Source: Plantago major (lineage: Eukaryota > Streptophyta > Magnoliopsida > Lamiales > Plantaginaceae). From it: a DNA stretch of 64,000 bases. Of this stretch, positions 12,240 to 23,337 are shown piece after piece (position 1 is the first letter of the stretch; every line of letters starts with the position of its first letter). The stretch covers positions 30,429,167 to 30,493,166 of the forward strand of contig CM048842.1 of NCBI GenBank assembly GCA_026545765.1, written 5' to 3'. The translations under genes were made by a program, and so were the position numbers. A model generated the notes under the pieces. That model was not told where the DNA came from and did no database searches. It saw only the letters and a program-made list of their open reading frames with translations.

Positions 12240-13068
12240 TGGTTGCTCCCGTGGCGCATTCTTGTAGAAGTTGTTGCCACCTTGGTTATCCTGCCATTAC
12301 CTCATTGCCTAGTCCGCCATGCGTGTCCTCTCAAGAGTACATGCCTCGAGTCCTTCAACCGCCGGTATCCCACTCTCCTAGATTTATTTCTCGCACCTCG
12401 AGCCGAGACACCGCCAATCTCGAAACACCATTTAATTCATCAGAAGATGCTTCCAGGAGTGAATTTTTACACGTCATATCAACCATGTACTGGTACTCCC
12501 AATTCAGACCCTCATAAAATCTGATGCACACATTCATCTCGTCGATCCTGTGGTGCGGGCATTGGGATAGCAATCAGAAGAAGCGTCATGAAGCTTCATA
12601 GAAGGTCTCATCGCATATCCGCCGAACTGCATTATCTCGAGTATGAAGGTGCCGCGTTCTCTCTGGAGGTAAAACTTATTAACGGAAGGCTTTGTAGAGA
12701 GAATCCCAAGTAGGTAGAGAACCCCCAGTGGTTTAATGCCAGCTTAGCTTTATCCTCGCATACATCGGAAAAACCTTCTTCCTTATCTCTCCATCTAAAA
12801 CTGTTACTCCTCCGGTTGTGAACGGAATCCCTGCAATCAGTACTTCGAATTCTTTGAGGAACCTTATCAAATCCTCATTGGCCATTCCATATAACTTGGG
12901 GAGATTATGGAAGTGGTAGGCTTTGAGTTCTAAATATCTTGCCTGATTAGACGGCACGATTGGCGCATTCCCGGCTTTAACCTCGCCGGGTTGCATGTAG
13001 GCTCCATAGGTTAACTGAGCCATTGAAATATCCTTTCTAATAAACCTGTCGTTAGAGCTACACAACAC
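12240..13068 (-). pseudogene. Gypsy gag remnant
   Basis: The minus-strand frames near the primer-binding site include MAQLTYGAYMQPGE and an Athila-like gag core with YHFHNLPKLYGMANEDLIRF (about 12870-12930). A further block toward 12355 has IRFYEGLNWEYQYMVDM. Position directly after the 5' LTR and primer-binding site fits gag, the structural protein of the virus-like particle. The frame is broken in several places. Confidence 0.75.
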
Positions 13069-13167
13069 GAAAACCTTGAAATATCCTTAGTTTCTATTAG
13101 TGCACTAAACTTCAGGTAAGTTGGAAAACAAATAAAAATTCGCAATCAACCGCTACAATAGGAATTG

Positions 13168-13187
13168 ATTCCCCGGACGCGGCGACA
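13168..13187 (-). other. Primer-binding site of the gypsy element
   Basis: On the minus strand just inside the 5' LTR the sequence reads GTCGCCGCGTCCGGGGAATC. It resembles the TGGCGCCGTTGCCGGGGA site, matching the tRNA-Asp 3' end, that is usual in Athila/Tat elements. It fixes the minus-strand orientation. Confidence 0.75.
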
Positions 13188-13191
13188 AATT

Positions 13192-14595
13192 AGATTTGCT
13201 CAAATTGATACTTAGTAAACAAGTAGCAAGCAGTTATTGTAGAATAAATAAGCTAACCACGAAGTCGTTCGCTAAGGAACCAATTAGGCTACCGCAACGA
13301 TTGAAAGCCAACAGTTACTTGTGAAACGAGTTGATTTGTTTGTGTTCTAGTACTTCTAATAACTAGAAAAGAGAAAATGCAATGTAGTTGTTTGTAACAA
13401 TGAGATAGAGAGGACATAGTAGTTACGATCAAGCAATGCTAATTCGCTCTAGGGATACGTTCATATTTTTCACACGGTCGGTGTACAGAAAACCATCAAT
13501 TCAACCTTTACCAACGCGTTTGAAGATATTTAAACTAGAATAATCGTGGGTCGTCAATCCACGATCCTTAACCAAACGTTTTAGAAAATCTTTCAACGAG
13601 AGTATTGAATCGAATGGTTTTTACGAAGATCTTTGAACGAGCCTAACCTATATGAACGATTTGAAACCCTTGATGCGAATACGCAAAGCTATCACGCAAC
13701 TACCATGTCCGGAGCGATTTAGCTACTCATAATCAAAGCAAGGATGAAAGAATACGAGATATTGCTCATGATAAACACAAACAGAATGATAATCGCACGC
13801 AAGCTCATACAATTCGGGAAATAGAGTAAGAACGAATTGAATAAGATTAAACGAAAGAGATTTACCACAATAATCAGGGATTCGATATCAATCGTTCGAT
13901 GAATAGTCAAAATCAAGCTCCAAAGATCAATCAATCAATGTCAAAGCCTAGTTCTAGGAGCTTTTTCTAGGAAAAAATCGAGTATATGAAGTTATGGCAA
14001 AGGAAGACCTAATTCTAACCTACAAAGGAGTTTTTCTGCCGAATCTGTGAAGTTATCGCAAATCTCGCCGCGGCGAGGAAAATAGCTTGCCGCGGCGAGA
14101 CACTGTTTAGCCTCCCAAATTGCTCTCGCAAAATCTCACCGCGGCGAGAATGTCATTCGCCGCAGCGAGCTTAAAACCTCTGGAACTTTTGCTACAGACA
14201 GAATATGGCCATGCTTCCAAAACGAAAGTTGTAGCCCTTTGAATTATCTTTCCGTGGCCACCGGGCTAAGGTCAATCGGACATCATATGAGAGATTTATG
14301 GCCAAAATGGATAGACTGCTCCGTAAAACTTCACTTTTGCAAGCTTCGCTAAAATGGCTCTCAAATCTTCGTCCGAACTACGAATCCACTTCCGTTTTTG
14401 CCCAGTTACTCTACATTCAATGATTTAGAACCAAAGTTTTCACTCCGATTTTCACCTTCGGGACACAAAAATCCTACAAAACATAAACAAGAAACCAAAC
14501 ATAAAAGCGCACTAAAATAATATAAAACTAAGGTCAAAGACTAACAAAAGACGATTAAAAAGGATCAAATGAGACATTAGAATATTGTCTCATCA
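13192..14595 (-). repeat. 5' LTR of the gypsy element
   Basis: 1,404 bp, paired with 7261-8661. It holds the same four palindromes at 14064-14077, 14086-14099, 14135-14148 and 14156-14169. Two of these differ from the other LTR by changes that look like cytosine deamination at CpG, giving CTTGCCGCGGCGAG and CTCACCGCGGCGAG. Confidence 0.9.
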
Positions 14596-14600
14596 ACCGC

Positions 14601-15157
14601 CCTTGCCGGACTCTAGAGGTGGCCCTACGGATTCTATAGGTGGCTCCCACCGTTCCATAAAGTGTAGCACTTTGTTCCGCATGGCACTTAGTTCCTTTAA
14701 GTACGAAGTCACACTCATTTCACATCACATAGGCACATACAAACAAACAATTCATAAGATACTCGATTTTACATGCTTGACTCTTGTTCGTAATCCTAAA
14801 AACAACAATTCTAATTTTTTTCAATTATTAAAGTAATGATAATACAAGACTGAAAAACAATAATTTTCAATAAAGAAAAACCCACTTACATCTAATCCGT
14901 CAAACTCACGGTACAGTCGACAACCCAACTTCTAACTCCATCCTAAAGTACGACCAATATGATTCTTAATTAAAAGATAATCAAATCACCATTCTTGTCC
15001 TGTAAACAATCGAGAGGCATTGGTCTTCAAATCCATGATAAGTCCTTAACATATATCACATGATAATAATAATATAATGAATCACTTCACTGAAGTGACA
15101 CAAGTCTCAGCTATTCACGTACCTTTACGAGGAGAACTCTATACAATCCATGACCAT
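14601..15157. other. Intergenic between gypsy and copia elements
   Basis: About 560 bp, AT-rich and with no supported gene. It begins with a GC-richer stretch (about 14601-14700) and carries short (ATA)n runs near 15065. It is presumably the continuation of 6896-7255 before the gypsy insertion. Confidence 0.4.
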
Positions 15158-15162
15158 GATTA

Positions 15163-16029
15163 TGTGTGGGAATATGGTAGGAATCTGTGGGTATGAAAGT
15201 AGAGGAGAAGAAACGGGGTCGAGAAGAATTGATAGTTTGACTATCTCTCCTTAAGACATTATTGCCCCACTACGATGCACACGGGTTGCTTGGAACAGTC
15301 TCCCAGGATAAAACTTCTCTTAAACGGCTAGGTTGCACTCCGATAGCCGAGTCTGCCGAACCTTAATTAGAGTGTGTAAGGATGCACAAAAGAGCAGGAG
15401 GAAAGAAACAAGTAGGGAATGTGATGTGTGTTCTTTTCGAAGAACTTCTCCACATATTTATACTTGTTTAATGATCTTTCCCAAGAATTATATCCATCTA
15501 CTAAAGGTGTTAACTCTTCATTCAATAGACACAAGTTGAAAGGGACACAATTTTTCAACTTAAAGGAAGTGTCTATTCATGAAAAGACCAGGAAAAATTT
15601 AAATTTTGGGAGGAAATCGCGCATGTTCAGGCACCAACAGGTCTCACCACGGTGAGCCCTTACCTCACCGCGATCCCAAGACAGAACAGAAAGTTCTGTC
15701 CACATTGGGACCGCCATGAGCTCCCATGTGTCCTCTTGTTTCGATTTTTCTCCTTTCTTTTCGATAACTTTGCTCTTAAACCCGAATTTTAGCACATAGG
15801 ATTACGAATCCTCATGTTTAAGATGACTTAAATCATTCATGTATTGATCAAACACACTTAAAGCATTAATCACCCTTTTACCACTTGGCGATTTTAGTGA
15901 CTTAATACATAAAGTATAATTCGTTTTAACAACGAGATGCTTACACGAAATGCTTGTGTCCGACGTGTTGGGCCCCATTGACCAATTCATCGAATGAATT
16001 GATAGCTCAATCACACTAAAATTCCAACA
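15163..16029 (-). repeat. 3' LTR of the copia element
   Basis: 867 bp, closely similar to 20460-21348. It contains the palindrome CTCACCACGGTGAG (15643-15656) and related half-copies to about 15720, in a region that matches the palindrome cluster of the other LTR. Confidence 0.88.
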
Positions 16030-16636
16030 ATCCCCACATGAAAGGGAATTGATGCACATGCACCTTACCGGCGGATTATAATAGCATCAGGTTAGATAGC
16101 TTTTGGCTTTGAATCTTCCCTAGTGGAATACCTTCGGATATACTTGCCACGCGGTGGACGTGATGCCTTGAACCGGTCGGCGTTTTGTGTATACCAAGAC
16201 AAACGTACCCACACTAATATAACCTTGCACTCGTTTCAAGTTCTTATCATTTGTCCGTTGTGGCCATGGACACGCCTAGTTTCACAAGTGTGTTTCTAGT
16301 TTGAGGCGGCCAGTCCTCACACTTGCATAGGTGATTTCTCAACAAGAGTATCCTGCCAATACTCCATTTGAATCTCAAACTTTGAGGATCATTAAGAGTT
16401 CCGTGAACTCACCCTTTACCCGTTCTGCATGTAGCACTTATGTCTTATGCGGGAATAGGCTTTGGAGTTATAGTCACAAGTGACATAATCTGAAGTGCTC
16501 ATACTTCTTAGTGTTTGTTAAACACTCTCAAGAGCTCGAATCCTTACAGCTTAGTTTTTCCCATTGAACCAAATTCTTAGGATCTCCAGTCAGTATGGTT
16601 GGGTTACCACCGCAAGGATTCTTTAAGATATGGGTT

Positions 16637-18024
16637 TTAACCCCATTCCCCTAGACAGAAATAGAGTTTACTCCCCTGAAAGGCCTTTCGTAACGGATCA
16701 GCAATATTGTCTTTAGATTTCACATAATCCAAAGAAATAAAACCCATTGAGAGCAATTCTCTAATGCTCTTATGTCTACGACGTATGTGTCTAGACTTGC
16801 CATTGTATATGTTATTTTGTGCTCTTCCAAGTGCAGACTGACTGTCACAGTTAATCGTTATCGAAGGCACGGGTTTATCCCAACAAGGGATATCTTCCAA
16901 AAACTCACGGAGCCACTCCGCTTCTTCTCCAGCTTTATCTAAAGCAATAAATTCAGATTCCATGGTAGACCTAGAAATCAGAGTTTGTTTGGAGGATTTC
17001 CAAGACACTGCCCCACCACCAATGGTAAAAACATACCCACTAGTGGACTTGCAGTTCTTAATATCAGATATCCAATTAGCATCAGAAAACCCTTCTAACA
17101 CAACAGGATATCTAGAGTAATGCAGACCATATTTAAGCGTGTGTTTCAGATATCTCAATATTCTTTCCAACGCTGTCCAATGGTCGACTCCTGGATTACG
17201 TGTGAACCTTGCCAACTTGTTGACAGGATAAGCAATGTCAGGACGTGTACAATTAGCAATGTACATCAGGCAACCAATTACTTGCGCATACCTATCTTGA
17301 CACACAGGTGAACCCCGATGTTTAGCAATGTTCTTTCTCATATCCATTGGTGCTTTCAATGGTGATAAACCATGAACTTCAAATCTCTTCAATACATTTT
17401 CAATGTAATGAGATCATGTAAAGTACCAAACCATCATAAGTCTTGGAAAACTTAATTCCCAGAATTACATCAACGATTCCCGTGTCCTTCATGTCAAAAA
17501 AAAATTTTCAACATGAATTTCGTCTCAAGGATTAACTTGTGACTACTACCTGTGATGAGTATGTCATCCACATACAGACAAATCATCACGAAGGAATTGG
17601 AATCCCCTTTCACGTAAATGCATTTGTCATATTCATTTATTGAGAATCCTTTTGACAATAACAAGTTGTCAAATTTCTCATGCCATTGTTTAGGAGCCTG
17701 TTTCAGCCCGTACAATGATTTTACAAGGCAGCAAACTTTTCCCTCTTGTCCTAGAACCACATACCCTTGAAGTTGTCCCATGTAAATTTCTTCCTCCAAT
17801 TCACCATTGAGGAAAGCTATTTTAACATCCATTTGATGTATTTCTAAGTCATGCAAAGCAGCAATGGCTATAAATACTCTAATGGAAGTTAATCTAGACA
17901 CAGGAGTGTATGTGTCGAAGTAGTCTAGACCTTCGTTTTGATGGTACCCTTGTACCACCAATCTGGCCTTGTACTTGTCAATTGTTCCATCCGTCTTAAG
18001 CTTTCGCTTTAGATCCACTTGCAA
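16637..18024 (-). pseudogene. Copia reverse transcriptase and RNase H
   Basis: The upper part (18024-17494) carries the RT block with YKARLVVQGYHQNEGLDYF, the KIAFLNGELEEEIYM region and the catalytic CLYVDDILITG. The lower part (17392-16637) carries the RT tail and RNase H, with [41 protein letters not shown] and [12 protein letters not shown]. These are the standard copia Pol signatures for copying the element RNA to DNA. The two parts are in separate frames. Fossil. Confidence 0.88.
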
Positions 18025-18113
18025 CCTAAAGGCTTAATCCCCAGAGGGAGGTCGGCCAATACCCAAGTGTGATTTTGCAGGATGGACTCGATTTCACTCT
18101 CTATGACTTCCTT

Positions 18114-19578
18114 CTAAAGAGGAGCCTCAGGAGTTGACAATGCTTGTTTGATTGTCTTCGGGTCATTTTCCACCAAGAAGGTCAGAAAATCAGGACCAAA
18201 TTCTTTCTTCTTTCTAGCCCTTTTGCTACGTCTTGGTTCAATGTCATGAGCCTTGGAATTCTCTTGCATTGGACTACTAGATCGCTTTCTTCCTCTGGCA
18301 ACATCATGAGCCTTTGTATTCTCTTGAGTTGGCGAGCCAGATTGAGGGAAGACACTAGATACAAGACCATGAGCCTTGGTTATCTCTTGGCTTGAACTAG
18401 GTAAAATGCTAGAAGAGGAAGACCCCACATTTGATCCATCAAGTTCATTTGGTCCAGAATTTTCATTCTCACCAAGTTCACCAACTTCACTTTTAAAGAA
18501 AGCTAAGTCCTTCTTTTCCTTTCTAGGAAAGGTATCTTCAAAGAATTCAGCATTCCTTGATTCGATGATTGTCCCAACATGTACATCATCTATCTCAGAC
18601 CGATGGACTAAGAATCGATAAGCACTACTATTATTTGCATATACAAGGAAAATGCAATCTATAATTTTGGGACCAATCTTAACCTGCTTTGGCTTGGGTA
18701 CTTCTACCTTTGCCAAGCAACCCCACACTTTGAACATCTTGTAAGATGGGGGCTGTCCTCTCCATAGTTCATATGGAGTTTTGTTGCTTTTCTTCCGAGG
18801 AATTATGTTAAGAATCTTATTAGCCGTTAGAATGGCCTTACCCCACAAATTCTGAGGAAGCCCAGAATTTAACAACATAGCATTCACCATCTCCTTCAAT
18901 GTCCTGTTTTTGCGTTCAACAATTCCATTCAATTGAGGAGAGTAGGGGGCTGTTGTTTGATGAATAATACCATATAGAGCACACCATTCTTCAAAGTGGT
19001 GCTCCATATTCCCCACCATGATCACTGCGTATTGACTTGATACGCGCAGTAAGTTGGTTCTCAACTTCAGTTTTATAGTTTTTGAATGCCTCCAAGGCCT
19101 CATCTTTGCTTCTCAACAAATAAACATAACAATACCTTGTACAATCATCTATGAATGTCACAAAGTATTTCTTTCCTCCTCTTATTTGCACGAATTTCAA
19201 ATTACATAAGTCACTATGGATTAATTCGAGAGGGGAAATACTTCTTTCCACAGAGGGAAAGGGAGACTTTTTGAGTTTTGCTTCAACACACACCCCACAT
19301 TTCTGATGGTTGTTAAAGTTGATACCAGGCAACAACTCAAGTCTCACAAGATTTTGTAACGATTTGTAGTTGACATGTCGTAATCTATAATGCCATAAAT
19401 CAGGTTGCTCAACAAGGTAAGAAGAAACATTCTTCCCATTTATTGACTTACGCATTACAGAGTTTACATTCAACTTGAAGAGCCCGTAAGTGACGTTGCC
19501 TCTTCCAACAAATTCACCGAACTTGGTGATTACAAACTTCCCAGATTCAAAGACTAACTTAAAGCCAGCCTTCACCAA
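18114..19578 (-). pseudogene. Copia integrase with GAG-pre-integrase domain
   Basis: The minus strand begins with a GAG-pre-integrase block (LWHYRLRHVNYKSLQ, then CGVCVEAKLKKSPFP). The integrase core follows (LIHSDLCNLKFVQIRGGKKY, FIDDCTRYCYVYLL, and HQTTAPYSPQLNGIVERKNR) and then KAILTANKILNIIPRK. A serine-rich, low-complexity linker with repeated ENTKAHD-like words (about 18230-18420) separates it from RT. Integrase inserts the cDNA into the host chromosome. The region is split over two frames. Confidence 0.88.
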
Positions 19579-19712
19579 GAGTGATCCTTAAACCAAGTTC
19601 TTCTTCATGTCCGGGACATGAAACTCTTCTTTGAGAACAAGCGCCTTCTCGTGTCATTTGAGGACCACACTTCCAACAACCGCAACTTCAGTGCTTGCAT
19701 GGTTTCCCATGA

Positions 19713-20430
19713 TCACCTCTTGTCGCTCACCGGAGTGTAGTTCGAGAAGACACTTTTATCGGAGCATATGTGGCGAGTAGCTCCGATGTCTAACCACCAA
19801 GCTCCAGAATTTTCCACCAAGTTTGCTTCAAGCACAACCGCAGAGAATTCTGAAGTCCTATCCACCGTAGAAGGTGTACCTTTGGTCTCAACCAAGTGCG
19901 CCTTTGCAAAAAGGGGTTGTTTCCCATTGTTCAGCCTCTTCCTATCCTCCCCTCCGGAACTGAGTTTTAACAAGTTTTTCCAACTTCATCTCCTCGATTT
20001 AAGCTGCAAGTAACTTGAAAATTCTTCCCACGAAGGATGTAATTTCTCAATTAAAGTACCCACCAAAAAGGATTCATTGGGTTTCAAGTTCTCAGAATCT
20101 AAGTCATGCAAAAGCATTTGGAATTCTTCAACTTGAACCCCCACAAGATTGGAGTCCATCATTTTGAATTGCAGAAATCTTGTTACCATGAATTTCTTCA
20201 TGCCAACAACTTCAGAACTATACTTCTTTTCCAACAATTCCTAAAGAGATTTGGCGGAAGAGACAGTACAGTAAACAGAGTATAGAGAATCTGAAAGACA
20301 ATTCAAAATGTAAATCTTACAGAGAATGTCGCTATGTGACAAGCATCGAAAGCCCCTTTCATCTTTCGCCTCCAACTTTTGAAGTTTCTTCCATCGGCAA
20401 CATCATTCATTGATGTTGACATCTTCATGT
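19713..20430 (-). pseudogene. Copia gag and protease
   Basis: Gag begins near 20420 with MNDVADGRNFKSWRRKMKGA and continues with FLVGTLIEKLHPSWEEFSSY (20237-19986). The protease block shows AWWLDIGATRHICSDKSVF (about 19740-19810), the aspartic protease signature region of copia elements. It sits directly inside the 5' LTR, as expected. Fossil copy with several breaks. Confidence 0.8.
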
Positions 20431-20459
20431 ACTTCCAACAACAGATAAAGTCTTAAGAT

Positions 20460-21348
20460 TGTGAGGGAATATGGTAGGAATCTACGGGTATGGAAGTAGA
20501 GGAGAAGAAACGGGGTCGAGAAGAGTCGATAGTTTGACTATCTCTCCTTAAGACTTTATTGCCCCGCTACAGTGCACACGGGTTGCTTGCAACAGTCTAC
20601 CAGGATAAAACTTCTCTTAAACGGCTAAGTTGCACTTCGATAGCCGAGCCCGCCAAACCTTAGTTAGAGTGTGTAAGGATGCACAAAAGAGCAGGAGGAA
20701 AGAAACAAGTAGGGAATGTGATGTGTGTTCTTCATGAAGAACTTCTCCACATATTTATACTTGTTTGATGATCTTTCCCAAGAGTTATATCCTTCTACTA
20801 AAGGTGTTAACTTTTCATTCAATAGACACAAGTTGAAAGGGACACAATTCTTCAACTTAAAGGAAGTGTCTATTCATGAAAAGATCAGGAAAAATTCGAA
20901 TTTTCGGAGGAAATCGCTACTGCTCAGTATTCAACAGTCTCACTGTGAGTTTTTACTCATCATGGTCCCAAGACGTAATGTAAAGTTCTGTCCACATTGG
21001 GACCACGGTGAGCAGGGAGCTCACCGTTGTGAGCTACCATGTTTCCTGCCGTTTCGATTTTTCTCCTTTCTTTTCGATAACTTTGCTCTTAAACCCGAAT
21101 TTTAGCACATAGGATTACGAATCCTCATGCTTAAGATGACTTAACTCATTCATGTATTGATCAAACACACTTAAAGCATTAATCACCCTTTCACCACTTG
21201 GCGATTTTAGTGACTTAATACATAAAGTGTAATTCGTTTTAACAACGAGATATACGCTTACACGGAATGCTTGTTTCCGACGTGTTGGGCCCCATTGACT
21301 AATTCATCGAATGAATTGAAAGCTCAATCATTCACTAAAATTCCAACA
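20460..21348 (-). repeat. 5' LTR of the copia element
   Basis: 889 bp, paired with 15163-16029. It carries two palindrome-type sites: CTCACTGTGAG near 20939-20949 and CTCACCGTTGTGAG at 21020-21033, with CCACGGTGAG (about 21003-21012) between them. Confidence 0.88.
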
Positions 21349-21584
21349 AATTAGTAAAGTCTTGAAGGTAACATTATCTTCTTTAGTCGGCCAGCAAGCG
21401 ATCTAAACCTAAAAAAAATACTATAAAAGCTCGGACTCAAACATTCAATAACTCTTTACTTTTATGCCGGTTCAAATCGAATCCAATAAATTAACTATAG
21501 CCGGTCTCGATTTATAGATCCATAATATAGTGAATAATAAAATCTCGTAAATCAACTTAAGTCCAAATAAGTTTTCAACTCCAA

Positions 21585-21718
21585 GTACACACACACATAT
21601 GCACATATGTACATATATACGCACATACATATGTACATGTACATATATACATACATATATACATACATATAGATATACATATATATATACATATACATAT
21701 ATATATACATACACATAT

Positions 21719-21782
<64 letters not shown>

Positions 21783-21855
21783 GTATGTATGTATGTATGT
21801 GTGTGTATGTATGTATGTATGTATACATACATACATATGTATACATATGTATACA

Positions 21856-21944
<89 letters not shown>
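21585..21944. repeat. Compound microsatellite
   Basis: About 360 bp of alternating purine-pyrimidine sequence: mixed CATATA/TACA words, (GC)5, about 20 units of AC (21732-21770), TATG/TGTG tetranucleotides, and more than 40 units of AT (about 21859-21943). All frames are open on both strands because the repeat lacks stop codons; none is a gene. The GC/AC part can form Z-DNA and the AT part a cruciform. Confidence 0.95.
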
Positions 21945-21946
<2 letters not shown>

Positions 21947-21950
21947 ACCC

Positions 21951-23337
21951 GCTAACCTCCACTCCACACTACTATTAGCCAAAAAACACTTTAACATCAA
22001 TATGGTGAAAAGAATAACTTAACAAACAAACACAAGAGTCGTTGGTCCAAAGGAGGGCTAGTCCCCCCGAGCGACCTCTAGATAAAACTGAAAAACCAAA
22101 CATCTTAAAACGCTGCTTTAACCTATCAATCCCACGATCTTCTAACCGAGTTTCCATGAGAAAGACAATACGGGGTTGAGATTCCTTAATGAGATCTCCT
22201 AACTTCGAATCGTCCAAAGGTTCCCCGCGCCTAGAGAGTTCCACGATAAGTAACTCATTGTCATAGGCGGAGCTGCCTAGCAGCCTCTGCCTCTGGTAAG
22301 GGATCGTTTATCACGATGGGTCCCACATTTGACTTTTTCAGTGGGCTCTCAGTTTCATCCTTAGCATTGATCTTCATTTTACAACCCTTGATAACCTTTC
22401 GACTAATATCATTATTCGCTGGGCTGCCTCGTTTTTTTTGGGCTACACAATGGGATATAAGTTGGTAAGGAATAGAAGTAGTCAGTCCGAAATGGAAAAG
22501 GTCACTTTGGGTCTGTTGGATAGGAGATAGGACGGGCTGTGTGGAGATGATTTGGGCCAATAGTAAGTGGGGCGATTGGGTTAATAGTAGGGTAGGCCGA
22601 AGAGTTAGGTGAAATAGAAAAGTTGGGCCTGGTTGGGTTTAGAATTGGACAGGAGATTTGGGTTTCAAGACCAAAATTACTTGGAGCCTATATTGGTGGT
22701 TGGAGTCAACGGACTAGGACAAGGAATATTCCCATCACTAAAGATAGGAGTTGAGCTAATCTGGGAGCATATAGGATTTTTAGGAAAAGCTATACCTTTG
22801 CAAATCATGTCTGGATGTATTCCCGAATTTTGCCAAACTGAAGATCCATAATTATGGATTGATTCTCGGATTCCTTAAAATCTGTCCCTACCAAAACAAT
22901 GGCACGTGAATTTTGGTAACCTTGTGAAGTAGCTTCAGAATCAACCAAAACCCTAGCCGCCTCCCTTGTACCACCCCTCCACTTGTCAACACCGGCTGAA
23001 GAACTTTCGACGAAAACCCGAGAACTAAGTCCTCGAGTATTGGAGTTGAGTATACGAGTTCGACTCCCCATTGGTGGAGCGTGGAGCCAGTCTCCATAAT
23101 CCTATGAATTAATATCTACTTCAGCATTATTCAACGGGTCATCAAATTCTAGTCTACAATCGTGGAGCTGGTGTCCCATCAATCCACAGCGATAACAGAA
23201 ATTAGGAAGACGTTCATAAGCGAATGTAACAATCAAGCTACCTTTCCCACCTCCATGCACTTTTAAAGCACGCTTTAATGGTTTCGTGATGTCTAGTGGA
23301 ACTCTAATTCTCATAAAATCACCCCAGTTATCCTTAG
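21951..23337 (-). mobile_element. L1-type LINE, second half (ORF1 end and endonuclease start)
   Basis: On the minus strand, ORF1 continues with MRIRVPLDITKPLKRALKV and a zinc knuckle CYRCGLMGHQLHDC (CX2CX4HX4C, about 23155-23197). An ORF1 tail of decayed frames follows, and then the start of ORF2 near 22254 (MSYLSWNS) with the endonuclease block QPRIVFLMETR. Only about 100 endonuclease codons remain before the sequence ends at the microsatellite. ORF1 binds the element RNA and ORF2 nicks and copies. This half joins the segment starting at 38957. The loss of the 3' part is unusual for a LINE. Confidence 0.88.

Larger units (their letters stand above)
7261..14595 (-). mobile_element. Ty3/gypsy element, Athila/Tat-like, with gag and protease only
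   Basis: Two closely similar 1.4-kb LTRs bound the element, each starting near TGATGTGCTC and ending GTCTCATCA on the plus strand. A perfect 5-bp duplication ACCGC lies outside (7256-7260 and 14596-14600). On the minus strand the order is LTR, primer-binding site, gag, protease, long untranslated 3' region, polypurine tract (about 8662-8680, TTTGGGGATTTT on the minus strand) and LTR. No reverse transcriptase, RNase H or integrase was seen, so this looks like a non-autonomous derivative. The structure is whole at its ends but the coding region is broken in several places. Over the first 300 bp the LTRs differ at roughly 3% by eye, suggesting an insertion about a million years old at commonly used plant rates. 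Confidence 0.88.
15163..21348 (-). mobile_element. Ty1/copia element with both LTRs
   Basis: Direct repeats at 15163-16029 and 20460-21348, ending in TGTTGGAATTTTAG on the minus strand, bound a 4.4-kb internal region. The minus-strand order is gag, protease, integrase, reverse transcriptase, RNase H, the copia order. The flanks are GATTA (15158-15162) and AATTA (21349-21353), a 5-bp duplication with one difference. A purine-rich tract (ATGTGGGGAT on the minus strand, about 16029-16040) precedes the 3' LTR. The element is structurally whole but has several coding breaks. The LTRs differ by roughly 8% over the first 200 bp by eye, so it looks older than the gypsy neighbour. Confidence 0.9.

Noticed and set aside
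21472-22000. Overlapping open frames of Tyr/Ile/His/Thr/Val/Cys repeats on both strands
   Set aside because: Pure microsatellite translation (AC, AT and TATG repeats).
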